Assembly: GCA_965226545.1 (NCBI GenBank)
Contig: OZ245364.1
Coordinates: forward strand, 434,001-498,000
DNA length: 64,000 bases
Reading direction: 5' to 3'
Source: JAHRAW01 sp965226545
GTDB taxonomy: Bacteria; Pseudomonadota; Gammaproteobacteria; Arenicellales; Poriferihabitantaceae
Part shown: positions 55,117 through 63,854 of the stretch, one piece after another
How the letters are laid out: each line of letters starts with the position of its first letter
Position numbering within the stretch: the first letter of the stretch is position 1
The notes under the pieces: model-generated
Told to the model about the DNA's origin: nothing
The model's database searches: none
The model's input: the letters and a program-made list of their open reading frames with translations, nothing else
Made by a program: the position numbers and the translations under genes

Positions 55117-55273
55117 CCATCGCAATGTCAACAGTCACTGTAACTTCGACGGCAACTTCGACTGCAATGCCAATTGCAATGTCGCTTGCTGCGTCGCCTG
55201 CAACGGCAATGCGCATGCGCATGACCGGCGCGTCTCATTCATCCACCTGGCGTGGATTTGCACGGCGGATATC
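55117..55273 (+). repeat. rplC-rplD spacer with AACTTCGACGGC / GCAATG words
   Basis: The 157-bp spacer repeats words such as AACTTCGAC(G/T)GC and GCAATG(C/T). It is open in the rplD frame, but the translation is Asn- and Cys-rich and unlike L4, so I treat it as non-coding. Confidence 0.5.
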
Positions 55274-55897
55274 ATGACGCAACAGTTAACAGTGCAATCA
55301 CCGAGCGGCGCGCGCGGCGGCAAGTTGGAAGTGTCCGACGCCGTGTTTGGCGGGGCGTTTAACGAGCCGTTGGTGCATCAAGTCGTGGTCGCCTATCACG
55401 CCGGCGGGCGCGCCGGCACGCGCGCACAAAAAAATCGCGCGGCGGTGTCCGGCGGCGGCGCCAAGCCGTGGCGGCAAAAAGGCTCGGGGCGCGCGCGCGC
55501 CGGCACGATTCGCAGCCCGTTGTTTCGCGGCGGCGGCGTCGCTTTCCCGGCGCAAAATGCCGACTTTTCGCAAAAGGTCAACCGCAAAATGTATCGCGCG
55601 GCGATGCGCTCGATTTTGTCCGAATTAAACCGTCTGCAACGCCTCATCGTTATCGACCGGCTGGGGTTGGAGGCGCCGAGCAGCAAAACGCTGGCCGCGA
55701 CCTTGCGCGCACTCGATGCCGAGCGCGCGTTGCTCATCGTCGTCGATGCCGACCGCAATGTTGAATTATCGGCGCGCAACTTGGTCGGCGTATCGGTGTG
55801 TGAAAGCGCGCGGATTGATCCGGTTGCCTTAATCAGTCACGACAAAATCGTCGCGACCGCCGATGCGCTGCAAAAAATCAACGAGGCGCTGCAATGA
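55274..55897 (+). CDS. rplD: 50S ribosomal protein L4
   Basis: L4 (207 residues, E. coli 201) lines the exit tunnel. It has VVAYHAGGRAGTRAQKNRA, GGGAKPWRQKGSGRARAG and the Phe/Pro loop GGGVAFPAQ. The ATG at 55274 fits the family start (MTQQLTVQSPSG). In E. coli L4 represses the S10 operon; no such leader is visible here. It overlaps rplW by four bases (ATGA). Confidence 0.96.
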   Translation: MTQQLTVQSPSGARGGKLEVSDAVFGGAFNEPLVHQVVVAYHAGGRAGTRAQKNRAAVSGGGAKPWRQKGSGRARAGTIRSPLFRGGGVAFPAQNADFSQKVNRKMYRAAMRSILSELNRLQRLIVIDRLGLEAPSSKTLAATLRALDAERALLIVVDADRNVELSARNLVGVSVCESARIDPVALISHDKIVATADALQKINEALQ

Positions 55898-56199
55898 ACC
55901 ACAGCGAACGTTTGCATCAGATTATCCTGCGCCCGGTGATTTCCGAAAAAACCACCGCTGCCGCCGACGCCAATCGGCAGATTGCCTTTGCGGTGCGCGT
56001 CGACGCCGGCAAAAAGGAAATCAAGCAGGCGGTCGAATTGTTGTTCGAAGTCAAAGTGCAAAGCGTGCAGGTCATCAATGTGCGCGGCAAAGTCAAACGC
56101 TTCGGGCGCACCCCGGGCAAACGCAACAATTGGAAGAAGGCCTATGTGCGTCTGCAAGAAGGGCATGACATTGATTTTCTCGGCATGGCTTCGGCCTAA
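55894..56199 (+). CDS. rplW: 50S ribosomal protein L23
   Basis: L23 (101 residues) sits at the tunnel exit and docks trigger factor and SRP. It has ILRPVISEKTTAAADANRQ and KVQSVQVINVRGKVKRFG. The start overlaps the rplD stop, so translation is coupled. Confidence 0.97.
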   Translation: MNHSERLHQIILRPVISEKTTAAADANRQIAFAVRVDAGKKEIKQAVELLFEVKVQSVQVINVRGKVKRFGRTPGKRNNWKKAYVRLQEGHDIDFLGMASA

Positions 56200-56286
56200 G
56201 CATTCGAAATCACCCGTGCGAAATGAAACGACCGTTAACGACCGTTAATCGACCGAATACAAACGACTGAATGATTGAGCGACGCC

Positions 56287-57126
56287 ATGAGCGCCATTAA
56301 ATCCATACTCATCAAGCAACAACCAACCACGCCGGGACGGCGCGGGATGGTCAAGGTTGCCACGCCGGGCTTGCATAAAGGCAAGCCGCATGCGCCGTTG
56401 ACTCGCGCCAAAAAGGCGATTGACGGGCGCAACAACGCCGGGCGCATCACCGTGCGGCATCGCGGCGGCGGGCATAAGCGGCATTATCGATTGATTGACT
56501 TCAAGCGCAACAAGGACGGCATCGCCGCGACCGTCAAGCGCATTGAATACGACCCGAATCGCAGCGCGCACATCGCCTTGTTGGTGTATCGCGACGGCGA
56601 ATATCGCTACATCATCGCCGTGCGCGGCTTGAGCGCCGGCGACCAAGTGATGTCCGGCGACGCCGCGCCGTTTAATCCGGGCTGCGCGATGCCGTTGCGC
56701 AAAATTCCGGTTGGCAGCATGGTGCATTGCATCGAACTCAAAGCCGGCAAGGGCGCGCAGTTGGCGCGTTCAGCCGGAGCCGCGGTGCAGTTTGTCGGCA
56801 AAGAGGGCGCGTATGCGCAATTGCGCCTGCGTTCCGGCGAGATGCGCAAAGTGCATTTGGATTGTCGCGCAACGCTCGGGCAAGTCGGGCATTCGGCGCA
56901 CAGCCTCGGCAAACTCGGCAAAGCCGGCGCAAAACGCTGGCGCGGCATTCGCCCGACGGTGCGCGGCGTGGCGATGAACCCGGTCGACCATCCGCACGGC
57001 GGCGGCGAAGGGCGCACCTCAGGCGGACGCCATCCGGTGTCGCCGTGGGGCGTGCCGACCAAGGGCTATCGCACCCGTTCCAACAAGCGCACCGCCAACA
57101 TGATTGTGCGCCGGCGGAGAAAATAA
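56287..57126 (+). CDS. rplB: 50S ribosomal protein L2
   Basis: L2 (279 residues, E. coli 273) is needed for subunit joining and peptide-bond formation. It has TPGRRGMVKV, RHRGGGHKRHYRLIDFKRNK and the signature MNPVDHPHGGGEGR. The ATG at 56287 is preferred to an in-frame TTG 12 bases upstream. In the preceding spacer CGACCGTTAA occurs twice. rpsS starts directly after the stop. Confidence 0.97.
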   Translation: MSAIKSILIKQQPTTPGRRGMVKVATPGLHKGKPHAPLTRAKKAIDGRNNAGRITVRHRGGGHKRHYRLIDFKRNKDGIAATVKRIEYDPNRSAHIALLVYRDGEYRYIIAVRGLSAGDQVMSGDAAPFNPGCAMPLRKIPVGSMVHCIELKAGKGAQLARSAGAAVQFVGKEGAYAQLRLRSGEMRKVHLDCRATLGQVGHSAHSLGKLGKAGAKRWRGIRPTVRGVAMNPVDHPHGGGEGRTSGGRHPVSPWGVPTKGYRTRSNKRTANMIVRRRRK

Positions 57127-57399
57127 ATGCCGCGTTCGATTAAAAAAGGCCCGTTTGTCGACCATCACCTGTGGGCGAAGGTCGAAAAGGCGCGCGGCGA
57201 ATCGTCGCGCAAGCCGATTAAAACCTGGTCGCGCCGCTCGATGATCATGCCCGAATTTGTCGGTTTGACGATTGCGGTGCACGACGGGCGGCGTCATCTG
57301 CCGGTGCTGATTAGCGAAAACATGGTCGGGCATAAACTCGGCGAGTTTGCGCCGACGCGCACCTATCGCGGGCATGCGGCCGGCAAAAAGGTTAAATAA
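57127..57399 (+). CDS. rpsS: 30S ribosomal protein S19
   Basis: S19 (90 residues) binds the 30S head with S13. It has MPRSIKKGPFVDHHLWAK, WSRRSMIMPEFVGLTIAVH and GHKLGEFAPTRTYRGH. The start abuts the rplB stop with no gap. Confidence 0.98.
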   Translation: MPRSIKKGPFVDHHLWAKVEKARGESSRKPIKTWSRRSMIMPEFVGLTIAVHDGRRHLPVLISENMVGHKLGEFAPTRTYRGHAAGKKVK

Positions 57400-57473
57400 G
57401 TTCGCTTATTCGCCTTATCGCGCCCATCCCATCAACCCACAACCTTACCAACGTACTTAAACGAGTGTCCGTC

Positions 57474-57821
57474 ATGCGAGCCAAATCGATTGCCAAATAC
57501 ATTCGGCTGTCGCCGCAAAAATGCCGTCTGGTGGTTGACCAGATTCGCGCGTTGCCGGTCGACAAGGCGCTGGAGATTTTAAAGTTCAGCGATAAAAAAG
57601 GCGCGGTGCCGGTCAAAAAGGCGCTCGACTCTGCCATCGCCAACGCCGAACACAACGAAGGCGCGGATATCGATGAGTTGTGGGTGGACCGCGCCATGGT
57701 CGACCAAGCGCCGACCTTGAAGCGATTTCGCGCGCGCGCCAAAGGGCGCGGTGCGCGCATTTTGAAGCGCGGTTGTCACATCACCGTCGGCGTCACCGAC
57801 GAACCGCGCGCCAAAAAATAA
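57474..57821 (+). CDS. rplV: 50S ribosomal protein L22
   Basis: L22 (115 residues, E. coli 110) lines the exit tunnel. It has IRLSPQKCRLVVDQIR and the hairpin RARAKGRGARILKRGCHIT, followed by VGVTD. The ATG at 57474 is chosen since ACGAG stands nine bases before it; an in-frame GTG at 57465 is the alternative. Confidence 0.96.
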   Translation: MRAKSIAKYIRLSPQKCRLVVDQIRALPVDKALEILKFSDKKGAVPVKKALDSAIANAEHNEGADIDELWVDRAMVDQAPTLKRFRARAKGRGARILKRGCHITVGVTDEPRAKK

Positions 57822-57852
57822 CGCGCCTACGCATATTACGAGCATACGACCA

Positions 57853-58530
57853 ATGGGACAAAAAGTTCATCCAAACGGCTTTCGCCTCGGCGTGATTCGC
57901 GAGTGGAACGCCAAGTGGTACGCCGAAAAGGGCGGCTACGCCGAGACGTTGGCCGCGGATTTAAAAATCCGCGCGTTCATCACGCGCCGGCTGGCCAACG
58001 CCGCGCTCAGCCGCATCGTCATCGACCGCCCGTCGCAGAATCTTAACGTGACGATTTTTACCGCGCGTCCCGGCATCGTCATCGGCAAAAAGGGCGAGGA
58101 CATCGAGCGCCTGCGCGGCGAATTAATTAAAATGAGCGGCTTGCCGGTGCAGGTGGCGGTCGAGGAAATTCGCAAGCCGGAACTCGACGCCAAACTGGTC
58201 GCCGAGAACATCTGTCAGCAATTGGAAAAGCGCATTATGTTTCGCCGCGCAATGAAGCGCGCGGTGCAAAACTCGATGCGGCTCGGCGCCGAAGGCGTCA
58301 AGGTGATGCTGGCCGGGCGATTGAACGGCGCGGAGATTGCGCGCACCGAATGGTATCGCGAAGGGCGCGTGCCGCTGCACACCCTGCGCGCCGACATCGA
58401 TTACGGCGTGCATGAAGCGCACACCACCTACGGCATCATCGGCGTCAAGGTGTGGATTTTTAAGGGCGAAGTGTATGCCCCCGAACCGTCGACTGAGGTC
58501 GGCGCCGAGCAACCGAGCGCAGGCGGATAA
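57853..58530 (+). CDS. rpsC: 30S ribosomal protein S3
   Basis: S3 (225 residues, E. coli 233) forms the mRNA entry channel. It has MGQKVHPNGFRLGVIREW, the KH domain with GIVIGKKGEDIERLR and the C-terminal GRLNGAEIARTEWYREG. The gene lies six bases before rplP. Confidence 0.98.
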   Translation: MGQKVHPNGFRLGVIREWNAKWYAEKGGYAETLAADLKIRAFITRRLANAALSRIVIDRPSQNLNVTIFTARPGIVIGKKGEDIERLRGELIKMSGLPVQVAVEEIRKPELDAKLVAENICQQLEKRIMFRRAMKRAVQNSMRLGAEGVKVMLAGRLNGAEIARTEWYREGRVPLHTLRADIDYGVHEAHTTYGIIGVKVWIFKGEVYAPEPSTEVGAEQPSAGG

Positions 58531-58536
58531 ACGATT

Positions 58537-58950
58537 ATGTTGCAACCCAAACGCACCAAGTTTCGCAAGCAGCAAAAGGGCCGCAATCGCGGCCTGGCGA
58601 CGCGCGGCAATCGCGTCAGTTTCGGCGAATACGGCCTGCAGTCGGCCGGTCGCGGGCGCTTGACCGCGCGGCAGATTGAAGCGGCGCGGCGCGCCATCAC
58701 CCGCCATGTTAAACGCGGCGGGCGCATGTGGATTCGCGTGTTCCCGGACAAGCCGGTGTCGAAAAAACCGCTCGAAGTGCGCATGGGCAAAGGCAAGGGC
58801 AATCCGGAATACTGGGTTGCGCTGATTAAACCCGGCGCGATGCTGTATGAGATTGAAGGCATCTCGGAGTCGGTCGCGCGCGAGGCGTTTCGTCTGGCGA
58901 GCGCAAAATTGCCGGTGCGCACCACTTTCGCGCGGCGTCAGGAGGGATAG
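58537..58950 (+). CDS. rplP: 50S ribosomal protein L16
   Basis: L16 (137 residues) helps position the A-site tRNA. It has MLQPKRTKFRKQQKGRNRG, GGRMWIRVFPDKPVSKKP and MGKGKGNPEYWVA. It is tightly packed between rpsC and rpmC. Confidence 0.98.
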   Translation: MLQPKRTKFRKQQKGRNRGLATRGNRVSFGEYGLQSAGRGRLTARQIEAARRAITRHVKRGGRMWIRVFPDKPVSKKPLEVRMGKGKGNPEYWVALIKPGAMLYEIEGISESVAREAFRLASAKLPVRTTFARRQEG

Positions 58951-58953
58951 GCG

Positions 58954-59154
58954 ATGAAAGCCTCCGAATGGCGCGCCAAAAGCGTCGAAGAACTCAACCG
59001 CGAACTCATCGAGTTGCGGCGCGAACAGTTTAACCTGCGCATGCAGCGCGGCGCCGGACAACTCGCCAATCCGATGCGCTTCGGCGAAGTCAAAAAAGAC
59101 ATCGCGCGCATCAAGACGATATTAAACCAACGGGCGAAAGCCGACGATGAATGA
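58954..59154 (+). CDS. rpmC: 50S ribosomal protein L29
   Basis: L29 (66 residues) is a helical hairpin near the exit tunnel. It has SVEELNRELIELRREQFNLR and a second helix with VKKDIARIKTILNQRA. AGGAGG just upstream gives the start, and it overlaps rpsQ by eight bases. Confidence 0.96.
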   Translation: MKASEWRAKSVEELNRELIELRREQFNLRMQRGAGQLANPMRFGEVKKDIARIKTILNQRAKADDE

Positions 59155-59473
59155 CGCAATGAACGAAGCGGTAAACCACGCGGTCAACAAAGCCGCCGGC
59201 GAGGTTGCGGTGAGCGGCGCAAGCGCGTCGCGCGCGCGTTCCTTGCGCGGCGAAGTCGTCGGTGCGCGCGCCGACAAGACGATTACGGTGTTAATCGAGC
59301 GCAAGATTAAGCATCCGTTGTACAAAAAATACATTCGCCGCTCGACCAAAGTGCATGCGCACGATGAACAGAACGAATGCCAACCCGGCGACAGCGTATT
59401 GATTGAGTCGTGCCGGCCGTTGTCCAAACTTAAGCGCTGGCGACTGGTTAAGGTCGTGCGCAAAGCCGCCTGA
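59147..59473 (+). CDS. rpsQ: 30S ribosomal protein S17
   Basis: S17 (108 residues, E. coli 84) binds 16S rRNA early. The core LRGEVVGARADKTITVLIER, KHPLYKKYIRRSTKVHAHDE and CRPLSKLKRW is complete. An Asn/Ala-rich extension of about 25 residues precedes it (MNDAMNEAVNHAVNKAAG). The true start may be 59147 or the ATG at 59159. Confidence 0.95.
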   Translation: MNDAMNEAVNHAVNKAAGEVAVSGASASRARSLRGEVVGARADKTITVLIERKIKHPLYKKYIRRSTKVHAHDEQNECQPGDSVLIESCRPLSKLKRWRLVKVVRKAA

Positions 59474-59489
59474 TGCGGGGAGTGTTACA

Positions 59490-59858
59490 ATGATTCAAAT
59501 GCAGACAATGCTTTCGGTCGCCGACAACAGCGGCGCGAAGCGGGTGATGTGCATCAAGGTGCTCGGCGGCTCGAAGCGGCGGTATGCCGGCATCGGCGAC
59601 GTCATCAAAATCACCGTCAAAGAGGCGCTGCCAAACAGCCGCGTCAAAAAGGGCGACGTGTATGATGCGGTCATCGTGCGCACTCGGCACGGCGTGCGTC
59701 GCGCCGACGGCTCGCTGATTCGCTTCGACCGCAATTCGGCGGTGTTGCTTAACGCCAGCCATCAGCCGGTCGGCACGCGCATCTTCGGCCCGGTGACGCG
59801 CGAATTGCGCTCCGAGAAGTTTATGCGCATCATCTCGCTTGCGCCGGAAGTGTTATAG
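59490..59858 (+). CDS. rplN: 50S ribosomal protein L14
   Basis: L14 (122 residues, as in E. coli) contributes to the factor-binding side. It starts MIQMQTMLSVADNSGAKR and has VIVRTRHGVRRADGS and IFGPVTRELR. GGGGAG stands eight bases upstream; a longer frame from 59403 overlaps rpsQ and is discarded. Confidence 0.98.
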   Translation: MIQMQTMLSVADNSGAKRVMCIKVLGGSKRRYAGIGDVIKITVKEALPNSRVKKGDVYDAVIVRTRHGVRRADGSLIRFDRNSAVLLNASHQPVGTRIFGPVTRELRSEKFMRIISLAPEVL

Positions 59859-59923
59859 GCGCAATGTGGCGGTTGCCATTTGCATTCATTAATCATGCAT
59901 TCATTAACCATTTGAGTTTGCAC

Positions 59924-60256
59924 ATGCAGCGAATCAAAAAAGGCGACGATGTCGTGGTGCTTGCCGGGCGCGACAAGGGCAAGCGCGGCAGTGTGTTGCG
60001 CGTTGTCATCGGCAAGCGCGGTCAACGCCGCGCGCTGGTTGACAACGTCAACTTGGTCAAGCGGCACACGCGCGGCAATCCGCAAAGCGGCGAAGCCGGC
60101 GGCATCATCGAAAAAGAGGCGCCGATTAATTTGTCCAACTTGGCGTTGGTGAACCCGGCGACCGGCAAAGGCGAGCGGATTGGCTATAAAACGCTCGAAG
60201 ACGGCCGCAAGGTGCGGTATTTCCGCTCGAACGGCGAAATCGTCGACCTCGCCTAA
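59924..60256 (+). CDS. rplX: 50S ribosomal protein L24
   Basis: L24 (110 residues, E. coli 104) starts 50S assembly. The N-terminal KOW motif is KKGDDVVVLAGRDKGKRGSV, followed by NLVKRHTRGNPQSGEAGGII. The ATG at 59924 gives the normal N-terminus; the 65-bp gap before it (59859-59923) repeats CATTAA words. The 90-bp gap after the stop is AT-rich with TTAA repeats. Confidence 0.97.
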   Translation: MQRIKKGDDVVVLAGRDKGKRGSVLRVVIGKRGQRRALVDNVNLVKRHTRGNPQSGEAGGIIEKEAPINLSNLALVNPATGKGERIGYKTLEDGRKVRYFRSNGEIVDLA

Positions 60257-60346
60257 GGCCTGGATTAATCCATTAACTTGAGTCAATTAAATTAACCGGT
60301 TAAGTTAATTTTAATTGCAACGATTGAATTTCATTGAAACCTGAAC

Positions 60347-60886
60347 ATGTCACGATTGAAACAACAGTTTGACCGCGAGATTGAGCCGGCGTTGCGCGCG
60401 CAGTTTGGGCTGAAAAGCCCGATGCAAACCCCGCGCATCAGCAAGATTACGCTCAACATGGGTCTCGGCGAAGCGACCGCGAATAAAAGCGTGTTGCAGT
60501 CGGCGTGCGATGATTTGCGGCGCATCAGCGGGCAGAAGGCGATTGTGACTCTCGCGAGCAAATCCGAAGCGGCGTTTAAGATTCGTCAAGGCTGGCCGAT
60601 TGGCGCGAAGGTAACCCTGCGGCGCGACCGCATGTATGAATTTTTGGATCGGCTGATTAACATCGCGATTCCGCGCGTGCGCGATTTTCGCGGCTTGCCC
60701 GAGCGGTCGTTCGACGGGCGCGGCAATTTTTCATTCGGCATCAAGGAACAAATCGTGTTTCCGGAAATCGATTACGACCGCGTGGATGCGTTGCGCGGAC
60801 TCGATGTATGCATCACCACCACGGCGCAAAACGACGAGCAGGCCAAGGCGTTGTTGCGCGCGTTTAATTTTCCCTTGAAGGCATAA
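60347..60886 (+). CDS. rplE: 50S ribosomal protein L5
   Basis: L5 (179 residues, as in E. coli) binds 5S rRNA and the P-site tRNA. It has ISKITLNMGLGEATANKSVL, GWPIGAKVTLRRDRMYEFLD and FSFGIKEQIVFPEIDYD. It lies five bases before rpsN. Confidence 0.98.
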   Translation: MSRLKQQFDREIEPALRAQFGLKSPMQTPRISKITLNMGLGEATANKSVLQSACDDLRRISGQKAIVTLASKSEAAFKIRQGWPIGAKVTLRRDRMYEFLDRLINIAIPRVRDFRGLPERSFDGRGNFSFGIKEQIVFPEIDYDRVDALRGLDVCITTTAQNDEQAKALLRAFNFPLKA

Positions 60887-60891
60887 CGACA

Positions 60892-61197
60892 ATGGCGCGA
60901 AAATCCAACGTTGCCCGCGAGCATCGCCGCCGCAAACTGGCGCGAAAATACGCCGAGCGGCGCAAAAAATTAACGACCACCGTGTCAAAGCCGCATGTCG
61001 CGGCCGACGACCAGTGGGCGGCGATGATTGCCCTGCAAAAATTGCCGCGCGATTCGAGCAAATCGCGCCAACGCAATCGATGCGCGCTGACCGGGCGACC
61101 GCACGGTTATTTCCGCAAATTCGGCCTGTGTCGCAACAAACTGCGCGAAGTGATTATGCGCGGCGAAGCGCCGGGCGTGGTTAAATCCAGTTGGTGA
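60892..61197 (+). CDS. rpsN: 30S ribosomal protein S14 (zinc-free form)
   Basis: S14 (101 residues) is the long C-minus type typical of proteobacteria. It begins MARKSNVAREHRRRKLARKY and ends with RNRCALTGRPHGYFRKFGL and the C-terminal SSW. The full zinc-ribbon cysteine set is absent. It lies four bases before rpsH. Confidence 0.97.
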   Translation: MARKSNVAREHRRRKLARKYAERRKKLTTTVSKPHVAADDQWAAMIALQKLPRDSSKSRQRNRCALTGRPHGYFRKFGLCRNKLREVIMRGEAPGVVKSSW

Positions 61198-61201
61198 CAC
61201 C

Positions 61202-61597
61202 ATGAGCATGTCCGACCCCATCGCCGATATGTTGACGCGCATCCGCAACGGTTCGCGCGCCAAGCAAACCAGCGTGTCGATGCCGGCGTCGCGCATCAAA
61301 TCGGCGATTGCCGAAGTGTTGCGCGATGAAGGCTATATCGCCGATTTCGCCGAGCGCGACGGCGATGTGCACAAAACGCTCGAAGTGCAACTGAAGTATT
61401 TTGAAGGCGCTTCGGTGATTGAAGAGATTATCCGCGTCAGCCGTCCGGGCTGTCGCATTTATGCGCGCAGCGACGAATTGCCGTCGGTGCGCAACGGGTT
61501 GGGGGTGGCGTTGATTTCGACCTCCAAAGGCGTGATGACCGATAAATCGGCGCGCCGCCGTCAAGTGGGCGGCGAAGTGTTGTGCACGGTGTTTTGA
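61202..61597 (+). CDS. rpsH: 30S ribosomal protein S8
   Basis: S8 (131 residues) organises the 16S central domain. It begins MSMSDPIADMLTRIRNG and has SRPGCRIYARSDELP and GVALISTSKGVMTDKSAR. In E. coli S8 represses the spc operon; I could not identify its target site here. Confidence 0.97.
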   Translation: MSMSDPIADMLTRIRNGSRAKQTSVSMPASRIKSAIAEVLRDEGYIADFAERDGDVHKTLEVQLKYFEGASVIEEIIRVSRPGCRIYARSDELPSVRNGLGVALISTSKGVMTDKSARRRQVGGEVLCTVF

Positions 61598-61609
61598 TTG
61601 CGCTTTAAC

Positions 61610-61820
61610 CGCATCGGTCAACTGATTGTCTCGAAACTTAATTGAAACTTAATTGAGCATTGTTAATTGCGCATGGTTACGGTTAACGTCATCGTTAACA
61701 TTAACTTGTTAAATTAAAACTTTGTTAAATTAAATTGAGTTGCGATTTGAATTAAACGAAGTTAAGTGAATTAAGTTAAATTGAACTGTACTGAATTGAA
61801 TTGAATTGAGTTAAACGATT
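61610..61820 (+). repeat. AT-rich echo repeats between rpsH and rplF
   Basis: The 223-bp gap repeats words such as GAAACTTAATTGA, GTTAAATTAA and GAATTGAATTGA with small changes. It is far more AT-rich than the genes on both sides and has no ORF of note. Confidence 0.65.
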
Positions 61821-62354
61821 ATGTCGCGCATTGCAAAATTGCCGATTGAACTGCCCGGCGGCGTCGAGGTGAACATCACCGACGCTGCGGTCAACGCCAA
61901 AGGCCCCAAAGGCGAGGGGCGGTTGCCGCTGTTGCCGGGCGTGCGCGTCGAGCAACAAGACAACACGCTGCGGATTCACGCGCAGCCAACCCACCCGCGC
62001 GGCGCGGCGATGTCGGGCACCGCGCGCACTTTGGTGTACAACCTGATTTACGGCGTCAGTCAAGGCTTCGAAAAACGCCTGACGATTGTCGGCGTCGGCT
62101 ATCGCGCGCAGGCGCAAGGCGACAAATTAAATTTAACGCTCGGCTTTTCCCATCCGGTCGTGTATCAAGCGCCGGCAGGCATCAAGATTGAAACGCCAAG
62201 CCAGACCGAAATCATCGTGCGCGGCGCCGATAAACAGAAGGTCGGGCAAGTCGCTGCCGAGATTCGCGCTTATCGCCCGCCCGAGCCGTATAAAGGCAAG
62301 GGCATTCGCCACGCCGATGAACACGTGCGCCGCAAACAGGCGAAGAAAAAGTAA
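61821..62354 (+). CDS. rplF: 50S ribosomal protein L6
   Basis: L6 (177 residues, as in E. coli) binds near the sarcin-ricin loop. It has two related domains: the first with MSRIAKLPIELPGGVEV, the second with LTIVGVGYRAQAQGDKLNL. The signature RPPEPYKGKGIRHADEHVR ends it. Confidence 0.98.
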   Translation: MSRIAKLPIELPGGVEVNITDAAVNAKGPKGEGRLPLLPGVRVEQQDNTLRIHAQPTHPRGAAMSGTARTLVYNLIYGVSQGFEKRLTIVGVGYRAQAQGDKLNLTLGFSHPVVYQAPAGIKIETPSQTEIIVRGADKQKVGQVAAEIRAYRPPEPYKGKGIRHADEHVRRKQAKKK

Positions 62355-62371
62355 CCGCACACGACCCGACG

Positions 62372-62731
62372 ATGACAAAAGGCAAAAAACAATCCCGCTT
62401 GCGCCGCGCCGCTCGTGCGCGCGCACACATTCGCCGCTTGAGCGCGCATCGATTGACGGTGCATCGCACGCCGCGCCATTTTTACGCGCAGGTCATCGCG
62501 CCGAGCGGCGATAAAGTGCTGGCTGCGGCGACCACATTGGACGCCGAGTTTCGCAAGCAACACCCCAACGGCGGCAACACCGCCGCGGCCGACGCCTTGG
62601 GCAAGATATTGGCCGACAAAGCCAAAGCCGCCGGCATCGAACAGGTCGCGTTTGACCGCTCGGGGTTTCGCTATCACGGGCGCGTCAAGGCGTTCGCCGA
62701 AGCCGCGCGCGGCGGCGGATTGAAGTTTTAA
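62372..62731 (+). CDS. rplR: 50S ribosomal protein L18
   Basis: L18 (119 residues, E. coli 117) binds 5S rRNA. It has RRAARARAHIRRLSAHRLTV and RSGFRYHGRVKAFAEAARGG. The following 64-bp gap repeats CCTTTTCCCTTAACC-like words. Confidence 0.97.
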   Translation: MTKGKKQSRLRRAARARAHIRRLSAHRLTVHRTPRHFYAQVIAPSGDKVLAAATTLDAEFRKQHPNGGNTAAADALGKILADKAKAAGIEQVAFDRSGFRYHGRVKAFAEAARGGGLKF

Positions 62732-62795
62732 CTTTTCCCTTTTCCCTTAACCTTTAACGTTAACCTTAACCGTTGCGGTTTTAACCGACGAGACG

Positions 62796-63314
62796 ATGGC
62801 AAAACCAAGAGAGCGCGATGCGACGCGCAAAGACAACTTCAAAGAGCAACTGATTAACGTCAGGCGCGTTTCCAAGGTTGTCAAAGGCGGGCGCATCTTT
62901 GGCTTTTCGGCGTTGACCGTGGTCGGCGACGGCGCCGGGCGCGTCGGCATGGGGCGCGGCAAAGCGCGCGAAGTGCCGGTCGCCGTGCAAAAGGCGATGG
63001 ATGACGCGCGCCGCAACATGTTTCGCGCGCAACTCAAAGGCAAAACGCTTCAATATCCGATGAGCGGCCGGCACGGCGCCGCGCGGGTGATGTTGCGCCC
63101 GGCATCGGAAGGCACCGGCATCATCGCCGGCGGCGCAATGCGCGCGGTGTTCGAAGTGCTCGGCGTGCAAAACGTGCTGGCCAAAGTCATCGGCACGACC
63201 AATCCGGTCAATGTCACGCGCGCGACGATTGCGGCGTTGCGCGCGATGCGCGGGGCGAAATACATCGCGGCCAAACGCGGCAAGACGGTCGATGAAATTA
63301 AGCGCGGCAAGTGA
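62796..63314 (+). CDS. rpsE: 30S ribosomal protein S5
   Basis: S5 (172 residues, E. coli 167) lies at the mRNA entry and affects accuracy. It has INVRRVSKVVKGGRIFGFSA, VGDGAGRVGMGRGKAREVP and ASEGTGIIAGGAMRAVFE. Confidence 0.98.
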   Translation: MAKPRERDATRKDNFKEQLINVRRVSKVVKGGRIFGFSALTVVGDGAGRVGMGRGKAREVPVAVQKAMDDARRNMFRAQLKGKTLQYPMSGRHGAARVMLRPASEGTGIIAGGAMRAVFEVLGVQNVLAKVIGTTNPVNVTRATIAALRAMRGAKYIAAKRGKTVDEIKRGK

Positions 63315-63320
63315 CGCGTT

Positions 63321-63412
63321 GATTCGAACTTCACTCGAACTTTCTTAACTCGAACTTTATTCGAACTACATTCGAACTACATTCGAACTACATTCGAACT
63401 TTATTCACGCTT
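63321..63412 (+). repeat. tandem TTCGAACTACA repeats (11-bp unit)
   Basis: TTCGAACTACA begins at 63360, 63371 and 63382, and a changed copy at 63393. Looser copies of TCGAACTT stand upstream from 63323. The repeat fills the rpsE-rpmD spacer, which holds no gene. Confidence 0.85.
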
Positions 63413-63506
63413 TATTGTGATGCGTCTCGATGCACGCGTGTTAATTTTCCAAGTTAACTTTAACGATTCATTAACATTTAAACGAGCGACTTAACCGGCG
63501 ACGATG

Positions 63507-63704
63507 ATGGCGGACAAAACAGTGCAAGTAACCTTGGTGCGCAGTTTGCACGGGCGGTTGAAAAAACACCGCGCCTGTGCGCGCGGGCTTGGCTTGCGGC
63601 GCATGCATCAACGCGTCGAAGTCGCCGACACGCCGCAAAACCGCGGCATGATTAACAAAATCGCCTATATGCTCAAATGCGAGCCGGGCGGGGAGTCGAA
63701 GTGA
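63507..63704 (+). CDS. rpmD: 50S ribosomal protein L30
   Basis: L30 (65 residues, E. coli 59) is a small 23S-binding protein. It has VQVTLVRSLHGRLKKHRACA, GLGLRRMHQRVEVADTP and NRGMINKIAYMLK. Two ATGs stand in a row; the second (63507) gives the usual N-terminus MADKTVQVT. The 150-bp spacer after it repeats CTGTGCGA and GATGAACTGTGCGATGAA words. Confidence 0.95.
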   Translation: MADKTVQVTLVRSLHGRLKKHRACARGLGLRRMHQRVEVADTPQNRGMINKIAYMLKCEPGGESK

Positions 63705-63854
63705 CGTTTCCGTTAGCAACGTTTCGGCAAGTGACATTTCGAAGTCGCGCGGTTGCGGCGTGCACTGTGCGACATACTGTGCGGTGTACTGTTCGATTAA
63801 CGTTGCGATGAACTGTGCGATGAATTTAACCAACGCCTTGGGCGCAAAAAGACA

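Noticed and set aside
55070..55273. N-terminal extension of L4
   Set aside because: The in-frame part is Asn/Cys-rich repeat sequence unlike any L4.
63321..63412. CRISPR array
   Set aside because: The 11-bp units are directly adjacent without spacers; it is a simple tandem repeat.
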